This document shows, piece by piece, positions 47,073-54,465 of a stretch of 63,299 nt of DNA. Every line of letters starts with the position of its first letter. Position 1 is the stretch's first letter. Under the pieces are notes generated by a model. It was given only the letters and a program-made list of their open reading frames with translations. It was not told the origin of the DNA and ran no database searches. Origin of the DNA: Gemmatimonadota bacterium (lineage in GTDB: Bacteria > Gemmatimonadota > Gemmatimonadetes > Gemmatimonadales > GWC2-71-9). Where the stretch lies: positions 1 to 63,299 of the forward strand of contig QHUK01000013.1 in assembly GCA_003222085.1 (NCBI GenBank), read 5' to 3'. The translations under genes and the position numbers were made by a program.

Positions 47073-48010
47073 AGTTCGTTCTCCTCGCCGCCGCCGCGCT
47101 CGCGACCCTTGCGGCGGCGCTCCTCCTCGGGCCCGCGAACGTGCCGCTCGGAGAGTTGACCACGTCGCCGATCATCTGGCAGCTCAGGTTGCCCCGCGCA
47201 CTGCTCGCCTTTCTCGTGGGCGGGGCGCTCGGCGTCTCGGGCGTCGGACTCCAGGCGCTGGTCAGGAATCCGCTCGCGGATCCGTTCCTGCTCGGCCTTT
47301 CGGGGGGCGCCGGACTCGGCGCGGTCGTGGCCATCGCCCTCCATCTCCCGGGCCCGTGGGCTCTGCCGCTCGCGGCGTTCGTCGGGGCGGTGGGGGCGAT
47401 GGCCCTGGTGTATCGCCTCGGGCTCATCGGGGGGGCCGAGCTCGACCCCCGGATCCTGCTCCTGGGCGGCGTGGCCGTGGGTGCGTTCGCCGCGGCGATC
47501 ATGACCGCCCTCGTCTCGCTCGCGGAGGCGACCGAGCTCCGCAACGCGTTCCTCTGGCTCTGGGGCGGGTTCTCGGGTGCGTCGTGGACGACGGTCCTGG
47601 TGATCTTGGTGTACGCGCCGCTGCCGCTCGTCGTCCTCGCGGCGGCCGCGCGACCGCTCGACCTGCTCGCGCTCGGCGAGGAGCCCGCCCAGTACCTCGG
47701 CGCGGACGTGCGGCGCCTCAAACAACTCGTGTACCTGTCCGCCTCGCTCCTGACCGCCGCCGCGGTCGCGGTGGCGGGCGTGATCGGCTTTGTCGGACTG
47801 ATCGTGCCGCACATCTGTCGGCTGGTCTGGGGCCGGCTGCACCACACCCTGTTCCCGACCGCATTCCTCACCGGCGGAATCTTCCTGGCCGCGGCCGATA
47901 CGGTGGCGCGCACCGTCGTGGCGCCGCGCGAGCTGCCGGTGGGCATCGTGACGGCGCTGCTGGGTGTGCCACTGTTCGCCTTTCTGCTCCGCCGATGGAC
48001 CGTGAGCTGA
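47069..48010 (+). CDS. btuC: Cobalamin ABC transporter permease
   Basis: 313 residues from GTG 47069. FecCD/BtuC family: 'LRLPRALLAFLVGGALGVSG', 'GLQALVRNPLADPFLLGLSG', 'GGVAVGAFAAAIMTAL', 'LWLWGGFSGASW', and 'VAGVIGFVGLIVPHICRLVW' before the last helices. About nine or ten membrane helices. Length typical. Stop overlaps btuD by 16 nt. Confidence 0.95.
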   Translation: MKFVLLAAAALATLAAALLLGPANVPLGELTTSPIIWQLRLPRALLAFLVGGALGVSGVGLQALVRNPLADPFLLGLSGGAGLGAVVAIALHLPGPWALPLAAFVGAVGAMALVYRLGLIGGAELDPRILLLGGVAVGAFAAAIMTALVSLAEATELRNAFLWLWGGFSGASWTTVLVILVYAPLPLVVLAAAARPLDLLALGEEPAQYLGADVRRLKQLVYLSASLLTAAAVAVAGVIGFVGLIVPHICRLVWGRLHHTLFPTAFLTGGIFLAAADTVARTVVAPRELPVGIVTALLGVPLFAFLLRRWTVS

Positions 48011-48792
48011 TCGTCGCCGTCAGCGACCTCACCTGCCGCTATGCGGGTGCCCCGCGCGACGCGCTCCGCGCCGTCTCGCTGGAGGTGCGGGCAAGCGAAT
48101 TTCATGCCCTGCTCGGGCCGAACGGCAGCGGGAAAACCACGCTGCTGCGCGCGGCGCTCGGCCTCGTGCGACCGCTCCAGGGGCGTGCCGAGATCCTCGG
48201 ACGCCCGGCGGGCGACTGGTCCCGCCGGGATCTGGCGCGGGTGGTGGGCGTCGTGCCGCAGCGCGAGGAGAACCTGTTCCCGCAGCGGGTGCACGAGACG
48301 GTCCTCCTGGGCCGGTATCCCCACCTCTCGCTCTTCGGCGGCGTGCGCGCGGCGGACCGGGCCGCCGTCGAGCGGGCGCTGGTCGCGTGCGACGCGGCCG
48401 ACCTGGCAGACCGCTGGCTCTGGACGCTCTCCGGAGGGGAGTACCAGCGAGTCCGGCTGGCGCGGGCCCTCGCGCAGGAGCCCAAGCTCCTCGTCCTCGA
48501 CGAGCCCACCGTGTCGCTCGACCTGCGGCACGAGATGGAGCTGTTCGAGCTGGTGCGCACGCTTGTGGATGGGTTCGGGCTCGCCGCGCTCATGATTACG
48601 CACCACGTCAACCTGGCGGCGCGCTTTGCCGACCAGATTCTGATCCTCGCCGAGGGCCGCGCCGTTGCGCGCGGCGCTCCTGCGGCGGTGCTGACGCGGG
48701 AGACCGTCGAGCGCGTGTTTTCCTGGCCGGTCGCCATCGAGCCGTTCGATGGTCGCCCGCAGATGATCCCCCTACGTCGCCACCCCTCCTGA
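47995..48792 (+). CDS. btuD: Cobalamin ABC transporter ATP-binding protein
   Basis: 265 residues from ATG 47995. Walker A 'LLGPNGSGKTTLLRAALGL' (about 39-57), Q-loop 'VVGVVPQREENLFPQ', signature 'LSGGEYQRVRLARALAQEP', Walker B 'LLVLDEPTVSLDL' and H-loop 'LMITHHVNLA'. The siderophore/B12-type subfamily fits its place after btuC. 13 nt before btuB. Confidence 0.95.
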   Translation: MDRELIVAVSDLTCRYAGAPRDALRAVSLEVRASEFHALLGPNGSGKTTLLRAALGLVRPLQGRAEILGRPAGDWSRRDLARVVGVVPQREENLFPQRVHETVLLGRYPHLSLFGGVRAADRAAVERALVACDAADLADRWLWTLSGGEYQRVRLARALAQEPKLLVLDEPTVSLDLRHEMELFELVRTLVDGFGLAALMITHHVNLAARFADQILILAEGRAVARGAPAAVLTRETVERVFSWPVAIEPFDGRPQMIPLRRHPS

Positions 48793-48805
48793 TCCGGAGT
48801 CCCTC

Positions 48806-50764
48806 ATGCACCACGCCTTCGTGCTGCGTCTGAGCGTGCTCTCTTCGCTCGCTGCGTCGGTGGCTGCCGCGGCCCAAGAGCCCGACACGGTCGTGCTGAA
48901 TCCCGTCGTCGTGACCGCAACCCGCGTTCCTACGCCGGCGGACGCGGTGACGGCAGCGGTCACGACCCTCTCGGGCCGCGAGCTCCAGCTGCGTGGGATC
49001 CGGACCGTGGCGGAGGCCCTGCGCGCCGTCCCCGGCGCCGCCGTCGTCGAAACCGGGTCGTATGGCGGCCAGACCTCGCTGTTCCTGCGGGGCGGCGAGA
49101 GCGACTACGTGAAGGTTCTCGTGGACGGCGTGCCGCAGAACCAGCCCGGTGGCGCGTTCGACTTCGCCGACCTCACGACCGACAACGTGGACCGGATCGA
49201 AATCGTGCGCGGTCCCGCGAGCGTGCTCTACGGATCGGATGCGGTCACGGGCGTGATCCAGATCTTCACGCGCACGGGAAGCGGCGCGCCGCGGGTCACC
49301 GCGGCGGCACGCGCCGGGACCTACGGCTCGGCCGAGTACGAGACCGGGCTCGCGGGAGGCGGCTCGCGTGCGAGCTATTCGGTCACGGTATCGCGCTTCC
49401 GCTCCGACGGTCTCTACCCTTACAACAATCAGTATCGGAACACGGTGGTGAGCAGTCGGGTCCGCGTCGCGCCCGACGACCGGACCGACGCGAGCCTCAC
49501 GTACCGCTGGGGCGACGATACCTATCACTTTCCGACCAACGGGGCGGGGCAGCCCGTGGACTCGAACCAGTTCAGCGCCGACCGGGGGCCGAGTCTGAGC
49601 GTGGACGCGGGCCGCCGGTTCGGCGCCGGCCTCGAGGTGCGGGGCGTGGCGGCGCTGCGCGAGCTCCGGCTCCGCTCGGAGGACCGGCCGGATTCACCCG
49701 GCGAAGACGGCAGCTTCGAGAGCCGGGACTTCGTGCGGCGGGCGAGCGGCGGAGTGCTCGCGACCTGGCGGCGCGCCGGCGCCGCCGTGACGGCCGGGAT
49801 CGACTACGAAGACGAGCGCCAAACCGGGCGGAGCGTATTCTCCGCGTCGTACGGGACCTTCCCCGACTCGATCAACGTGCTGCGCTGGAACACGGGGTAC
49901 TACGCGCAGACGCTGTTCACGGGAGCGAGTCCGCTCAGCCTGACGCTCGGCGGGCGTGTGGACGACAACTCGCAGTTCGGCCCGCACGGCACGTTCCGCG
50001 CGGGCGTCTCCTGCCGGATCGACGCGACCACGCGCGTTCGCGCGATGGTGGGGACCGGGTACAAGGAGCCGACGTTCTTCGAGAACTTTGCCCGCGGCTC
50101 CGTGCACGGAAACCCGAACCTCGATCCCGAGCGCTCCACGAGCTGGGAAGCAGGCCTCGAGCGCGGCTGGGGCGACGGGCGGATGCGCGTCGCACTCACC
50201 TACTTCGATCAGCGATTCCGCGACTTGATCGAGTTCACGTTCACCCCCGCGCCGCCCGACACCGTCAATTACTTCAATGTCGCGGGAGCATGGGCCCGCG
50301 GGATCGAGGCGAGCGCCGAGGTTCGGCTCGCTCGAGACGTAGTCGCCACGCTGGCCTATACCTATCTCCACACGAGGGTCGACAACCCCGGCCTCGACTC
50401 GAGCCCGGACGGCCTCTTCTCCGCCGGTCAATCGCTGCTGCGGCGCCCGGCGCACACCCTCACGCCGCAAATCGCCGCGGCGCTGGGCGGGCGCGGACAC
50501 GTGGTGCTCGGCGCACAGTGGGTCGGCCGGCGTGACGACCTCGACTTCTCACGCCCGGCCGGCGAGCGACGCGTTTCGCTGCCCGCCTACGCCCGCGTGA
50601 GCCTCGCCGGCCAGTACACCATGCTCGGTCATGATGCCGGTCGGTTCGTGGCACTCACCGCGCGGATCGAGAACCTGTTGAACGATCGTACTCCCGAGAT
50701 CGCAGGCTTCCTGCCGCGGGGCCGCACGATTCTGGCCGGTGCGCGGGTCGGTGTGGAGCCCTAG
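48806..50764 (+). CDS. btuB: TonB-dependent vitamin B12 receptor
   Basis: 652 residues. Signal peptide about 1-26 ('AASVAAAAQEP'). TonB box-like 'DTVVLNPVVVTATRVPTP', plug domain with 'ELQLRGIRTVAEALRAVPG', 'GQTSLFLRGGESDYVKVLVD', 'DRIEIVRGPASVLYGSDAVT', then a 22-strand-type barrel with 'GYKEPTFFENFARGSVHGNP' and a C-terminal 'RTILAGARVGVEP'. Size and plug match BtuB. Under the riboswitch with the ABC genes it completes outer- and inner-membrane uptake. Confidence 0.93.
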   Translation: MHHAFVLRLSVLSSLAASVAAAAQEPDTVVLNPVVVTATRVPTPADAVTAAVTTLSGRELQLRGIRTVAEALRAVPGAAVVETGSYGGQTSLFLRGGESDYVKVLVDGVPQNQPGGAFDFADLTTDNVDRIEIVRGPASVLYGSDAVTGVIQIFTRTGSGAPRVTAAARAGTYGSAEYETGLAGGGSRASYSVTVSRFRSDGLYPYNNQYRNTVVSSRVRVAPDDRTDASLTYRWGDDTYHFPTNGAGQPVDSNQFSADRGPSLSVDAGRRFGAGLEVRGVAALRELRLRSEDRPDSPGEDGSFESRDFVRRASGGVLATWRRAGAAVTAGIDYEDERQTGRSVFSASYGTFPDSINVLRWNTGYYAQTLFTGASPLSLTLGGRVDDNSQFGPHGTFRAGVSCRIDATTRVRAMVGTGYKEPTFFENFARGSVHGNPNLDPERSTSWEAGLERGWGDGRMRVALTYFDQRFRDLIEFTFTPAPPDTVNYFNVAGAWARGIEASAEVRLARDVVATLAYTYLHTRVDNPGLDSSPDGLFSAGQSLLRRPAHTLTPQIAAALGGRGHVVLGAQWVGRRDDLDFSRPAGERRVSLPAYARVSLAGQYTMLGHDAGRFVALTARIENLLNDRTPEIAGFLPRGRTILAGARVGVEP

Positions 50765-50767
50765 CCG

Positions 50768-51691
50768 ATGGCGGTCGCCGATCGGATCGTCTCGCTCCTT
50801 CCCAGTGCGACGGAGATCGTGTGCGCCCTCGGCCTCGCACATCACCTCGTCGGGGTCTCGCATTCCTGCGATCATCCTCCGCTGATTCGGAGCAAACCAC
50901 GGCTCACGCGGGCACGGTTTCCGCTCGACGGGCTCTCGAGCGGCGAGATGGACGCCGCGGTGCGTCAGGCGCTCAGAGAGTTCGGCAGCGTCTACGAGGT
51001 CGATAATGAGCGGCTGGCCGCCGTCGCGCCCGATCTACTCCTCACACAGGGAGTGTGTGAGGTGTGTGCGGTGCCGACCCGGGACGCCGAGGCCGCCGCG
51101 CTTGCACTCGTCGCCTGCCCGACCGTCCTCGCGTTGGACGCCCACGACATCACCGGCGTGCTCGCCACGATTCGCCTGGTCGGGCACGCGGGCGGTGTGC
51201 CGGAGCGCGCGGAGCGGTGTGTGCGCGACATCGAGCGGCGCATCGCAGCCGTTCGCGCCCGCGTCGAGGGCCGGCCGGTGGCGCGCGTCCTCGCGCTCGA
51301 GTGGCTCGACCCGCCGTTCGTGCCGGGCCACTGGGTGCCCGAAATGGTCGCCCTGGCGGGCGGGACGCTGCTCCGGGGAGTCTCGGGGCGGCCGTCGTTC
51401 GCCGTGCAGTGGGCGGAGCTGGTCGGCCTCGACCCGGACGTCCTCCTCGTGATGCCGTGCGGCTTCGAGCTCGCTGCGGCTCGCGCCGACGCGGACGCCT
51501 GCCGGGCGCCGCTCGGTGCCGTGGCGCCACGGGCCATTCGGTCCGGGCGCGCCTACGCCGTCGACGCCACGTCGCACTTCAGCCGTCCCGGGCCGCGCGT
51601 CGCGGACGGTGTGGAGCTGCTGGGAGCGCTGTTCCATCCCGACACCTTCCCAGGCGCGCCGCTCGAGGGGAAAGCGGCGGCATGGCCATAG
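50768..51691 (+). CDS. BtuF-like cobalamin-binding protein without signal peptide
   Basis: 307 residues from ATG 50768. Starts directly with the binding fold 'MAVADRIVSLLPSATEIVCA', so it has no signal or lipobox and should stay in the cytoplasm, unlike the btuF above. 'LVGVSHSCDHPPLIRSKPRL', 'PDLLLTQGVCEVCAVP', 'PGHWVPEMVALAGG' and 'FSRPGPRVADGVELL' follow. The Cys pair 'GVCEVCAVP' is conserved in this subgroup as I recall it. Its position after btuB and before a DUF71 ATP-pyrophosphatase suggests corrinoid binding or trafficking inside the cell. Possibly it shields cobinamide or B12 during salvage; this is inference. Confidence 0.85.
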   Translation: MAVADRIVSLLPSATEIVCALGLAHHLVGVSHSCDHPPLIRSKPRLTRARFPLDGLSSGEMDAAVRQALREFGSVYEVDNERLAAVAPDLLLTQGVCEVCAVPTRDAEAAALALVACPTVLALDAHDITGVLATIRLVGHAGGVPERAERCVRDIERRIAAVRARVEGRPVARVLALEWLDPPFVPGHWVPEMVALAGGTLLRGVSGRPSFAVQWAELVGLDPDVLLVMPCGFELAAARADADACRAPLGAVAPRAIRSGRAYAVDATSHFSRPGPRVADGVELLGALFHPDTFPGAPLEGKAAAWP

Positions 51692-51726
51692 CGGAACGGG
51701 AGCAAAGCCGTGGTCGGGGCGGGTTG

Positions 51727-51904
51727 GCGCGAGTAAACTCGCGACTCGGCAATGCCCGTGCCGTTCCAACGTTCTCCGAGGATCATCGTGGCGTGTCCTG
51801 GCGCACACGTTGGAACGGCACCCGTAAACGGGCGTGCCTGATCGAGGATCGAGCCGGTTTACCGGCACAGCCGAGTCGCGGCTTCAGCCGCGGACACGCG
51901 ACTG
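51727..51904. repeat. Compound inverted-repeat element with tetraloop mini-hairpins
   Basis: Fills most of the 217-nt spacer 51692-51908. Outer arms: gtgccgttccaacgt (51758-51772) pairs with acgttggaacggcac (51807-51821), and gcgactcggc (51741-51750) pairs with gccgagtcgc (51870-51879). Mini-hairpins lie within: gcgag-taaa-ctcgc (51729-51742), cccg-taaa-cggg (51821-51832), gccgg-ttta-ccggc (51852-51865) and gcggc-ttca-gccgc (near 51878-51891). Same architecture as the mtaB element at 2973-3061. Nothing else is visible in the spacer. Confidence 0.8.
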
Positions 51905-51908
51905 GACG

Positions 51909-52616
51909 GTGGCTTTCTTGAACAGAGCGACGACGGTAAAGCCCGTTCTCGTCGCATGGAGCGGCGGCAAGGACAGCGCACTCGCGTTGCGCGAGATCGT
52001 CGGCGACGCCCGCTACCGGGTGGCGGCGCTCCTGACCACTGTGACCGCCGAGTACGACCGGATCAGCATGCACGGCGTTCGGCGCTCGCTGCTCCACCGG
52101 CAGGCCGAGTCGCTTGGCCTGCCGCTCGAAGAGGTGGTGATCTCGCCCGGCGCCACGAACGACGACTATGAAACGAACATGGGTGGTGCCCTCGCCACGC
52201 TTCGCACGCGGATCTCCGGGCTCGACACCGTCGTCTTCGGAGACTTGTTTCTCGCGGATATTCGCGCCTATCGGGAGCGCATGCTCGCGCGCCTGGGTCT
52301 GCGGGGGCTCTTTCCGCTGTGGTTGCGCGATACCCGGAGTCTGGCGCACGAGTTCGTCCGGCTGGGCTACCGCGCCGTGCTCGTGTGCGTCGACGCCACC
52401 CAGCTCGCGGGCGAGTTCGCGGGGCGGGAGTTCGACGCCGACCTGCTGCGCGACCTCCCGCCGGACGTGGATCCGTGCGGCGAGAACGGCGAGTTCCACA
52501 CCTTCGTGTACGCGGGGCCCGGGTTGCGCGAGCCCGTGTCGCACGAGCGTGGCCCGCTCGTCGTGCGAGACGGCCGCTTCGTATATTGTGACCTTGTGGA
52601 GACCGCTTCTCGATGA
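51909..52616 (+). CDS. DUF71/COG2102 ATP-pyrophosphatase, predicted B12 salvage
   Basis: 235 residues from GTG 51909; a TTG at 51918 is also possible. The PP-loop is 'LVAWSGGKDSALALREIVG' near residues 13-31, followed by 'RISMHGVRRSLLHRQAESLG', 'VFGDLFLADIRAYRERML' and the family end motif 'DPCGENGEFHTFVYAGPG'. In archaea and eukaryotes the family (Dph6) makes diphthamide. Bacteria lack diphthamide, and a published comparative analysis predicted that a bacterial subgroup acts in B12 salvage. This gene fits that subgroup by context: it follows btuF, btuC, btuD, btuB and a second BtuF-like gene. Only the catalytic domain is present. Confidence 0.85.
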   Translation: MAFLNRATTVKPVLVAWSGGKDSALALREIVGDARYRVAALLTTVTAEYDRISMHGVRRSLLHRQAESLGLPLEEVVISPGATNDDYETNMGGALATLRTRISGLDTVVFGDLFLADIRAYRERMLARLGLRGLFPLWLRDTRSLAHEFVRLGYRAVLVCVDATQLAGEFAGREFDADLLRDLPPDVDPCGENGEFHTFVYAGPGLREPVSHERGPLVVRDGRFVYCDLVETASR

Positions 52617-53659
52617 GACGACTTGTCTTCCTGGCGCTCACGCTCGCGACCGGGTGCAGCGACGCGCTCGAGCAAAAGAGCTCGACGGGACAGGTAATCG
52701 GGGTCGTGAACGGGGGCGACGGCACGCTCTCCCTGATTTCCGCCACAGACTTCACCGTGTCCGGACGGGACTGGCAGCGCCTCAGCGCGACTCCGAGCAC
52801 GATCGACGGCCGCGGGAACGTGTTTCTGGTCCCGCTCGGGCAGGCGGACGCCGTCGCCCTTGATCGCCTTCTCGGGCCCTGCGGCCCGGGAGCCCTCTGC
52901 GCGCAACCCGACTACGTGCTTCCGCTGGCCGCCGGATCGGGAGCGACCGGGGTCAGCATTCAAGACGACTCGATTGCGTGGATCGCCAACCCCCACCTCA
53001 ACACGGTCACACGGCTCAATTACGTGAGCGGCGACACCGCAAGTGTCGCGGCCGGCGTTTATCCGCAAGCCGTCGCCATTGTGGGAACCCGGGTGTTCGT
53101 CGTCAACAGCAATCTCGTTGGCTCCACGCCCGCCGGCCCGAGCTGGTTGACGTCGTTCGAGTGCTGTTCGGTCAGGACCCCGGATTCCATCCCGCTCACC
53201 GGCACGAATGCCCGGTTCGCGGTCGTGGGGGACGACAGCATACTGTACGTCATCGCGTCCGGCCACGCAGGCGCGGCGGATGGCAAGCTCTCGGTCGTGG
53301 ATCCCGAGACCCGGTCGGAGAGCGCCGTGCTCAACGGCCTGGGGGAGTCGCCGGGGGCCGCGGCGTTTCACCCCACCGGCGGCCGGCTCCTGATCGCTTC
53401 GGCGGCGGAGGGCATCCTGGAAGTGAGCACATCGATCCGCGCAGTCACCCGGGCGCCGGGAAACGGCATCAAGCCCGGCGGCCACGGCGTTTCCGGGCTC
53501 GCGATCGACCTGCGCGGGCACGTGTATGCGGTCGACCCGGGAGCGTGCGCCACCAACGGCACCGTCCACGTCCTGACCGCGCCGCCCGACTACCGCGAGA
53601 TCGCGGCGGTGAGCGTGGGCCGCTGTCCCACGACCGCTGCCGTGGCGGAGACCCAGTAG
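52613..53659 (+). CDS. Beta-propeller lipoprotein of unknown function
   Basis: 348 residues; ATG 52613 overlaps the DUF71 stop by 4 nt. Lipobox 'LTLATGC' (Cys near 15). The rest consists of NHL/YVTN-like propeller strands with the pattern 'DSIAWIANPHLNTVTRLNYV', 'TRVFVVNSNLV', 'AAFHPTGGRLLIASAAEG' and 'GLAIDLRGHVYAVDPG'. Two cysteine pairs ('FECCSV', 'GPCGPGALC'). Surface or periplasmic; ligand unknown. Could be the last gene of the B12 group or simply co-directional. Confidence 0.75.
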   Translation: MRRLVFLALTLATGCSDALEQKSSTGQVIGVVNGGDGTLSLISATDFTVSGRDWQRLSATPSTIDGRGNVFLVPLGQADAVALDRLLGPCGPGALCAQPDYVLPLAAGSGATGVSIQDDSIAWIANPHLNTVTRLNYVSGDTASVAAGVYPQAVAIVGTRVFVVNSNLVGSTPAGPSWLTSFECCSVRTPDSIPLTGTNARFAVVGDDSILYVIASGHAGAADGKLSVVDPETRSESAVLNGLGESPGAAAFHPTGGRLLIASAAEGILEVSTSIRAVTRAPGNGIKPGGHGVSGLAIDLRGHVYAVDPGACATNGTVHVLTAPPDYREIAAVSVGRCPTTAAVAETQ

Positions 53660-53661
53660 CC

Positions 53662-54465
53662 ATGAGCCTCGTCACCACCCCGGCCGTCGTGTTGCAGACC
53701 TATCGCTACAGCGAGACGTCCAAGGTCGTGCGGCTCGCCACGCGGGACCTGGGAGTCCAAAGTGCCATCGCAAAGGGGGCGTTGCGACCGAAGAGCCGGT
53801 TCGGGGCGGGGCTCGAGCTCTTGAGCGAGGGCGTGGCCCAGCTCTACTTCCGCGAGACGCGCGAGCTTCACACGCTCGGCGCCTTCGATCTCGTCAACCT
53901 GCGGCGCGACCTGGCCGGCGACGTCGGCCGGTTCGCGGGGGCCGCGGCACTTGCCGAGGTCATGCTCAAGATGGCGCCCCCGGCCCCGCTCCAGCTCGCG
54001 TATGACACGCTCACCGCCGCGCTCGATGTCCTGGAGGCCGCCTCTCCCGAACGTGTGGACGCCACCGCCGTGCGGGCGATGTGGCGGCTCGTCGCGGTGC
54101 TGGGCTTCGAGCCGTCGCTCACGGCGTGCGTGCATGATGGCGCGGCGATCGAGCCGGCGGGCGCGGTGGTGTTCAGCGTCGCCGACGGCGGCGTGTTCTG
54201 CTCACGCTGCGCGCCGTCCCCCTCGGAGCCGCCGAGTCGTCTGCCGCCCCAAGCGTACCGCGATCTGCTCGCCCTGAACGACCCGCGGGTGGAGCTCCCC
54301 GCGCTCGATCTGCCGCATGCCGCGGCTCACCGCCGCCTCGTCGCCCGATTTGTCCGCTACCACCTCGCCGAGGCCGGCTCACTTTCCGCCCTGGACTTCT
54401 GGGAGCGTCGCGCGTGGGTGCCTCCCCCGGCCACTCGGACTCCGATCCCATCCGCCGCTTCGTAA
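53662..54465 (+). CDS. recO: DNA repair protein RecO
   Basis: 267 residues. N-terminal OB fold 'TPAVVLQTYRYSETSKVVRL', 'SAIAKGALRPKSRFGAGLEL', 'ELHTLGAFDLV', then a helical C-terminal domain with a partial zinc site 'FCSRCAPSP' where RecO usually has a CxxC. Anneals SSB-coated DNA and loads RecA with RecR. Its last 52 nt overlap the start of selB. Length normal. Confidence 0.93.
   Translation: MSLVTTPAVVLQTYRYSETSKVVRLATRDLGVQSAIAKGALRPKSRFGAGLELLSEGVAQLYFRETRELHTLGAFDLVNLRRDLAGDVGRFAGAAALAEVMLKMAPPAPLQLAYDTLTAALDVLEAASPERVDATAVRAMWRLVAVLGFEPSLTACVHDGAAIEPAGAVVFSVADGGVFCSRCAPSPSEPPSRLPPQAYRDLLALNDPRVELPALDLPHAAAHRRLVARFVRYHLAEAGSLSALDFWERRAWVPPPATRTPIPSAAS

Noticed and set aside
54414..54465. 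Frameshift between recO and selB
   Set aside because: The two proteins are unrelated and each is complete. The 52-nt overlap is simply an unusually long version of the overlaps seen throughout the window.
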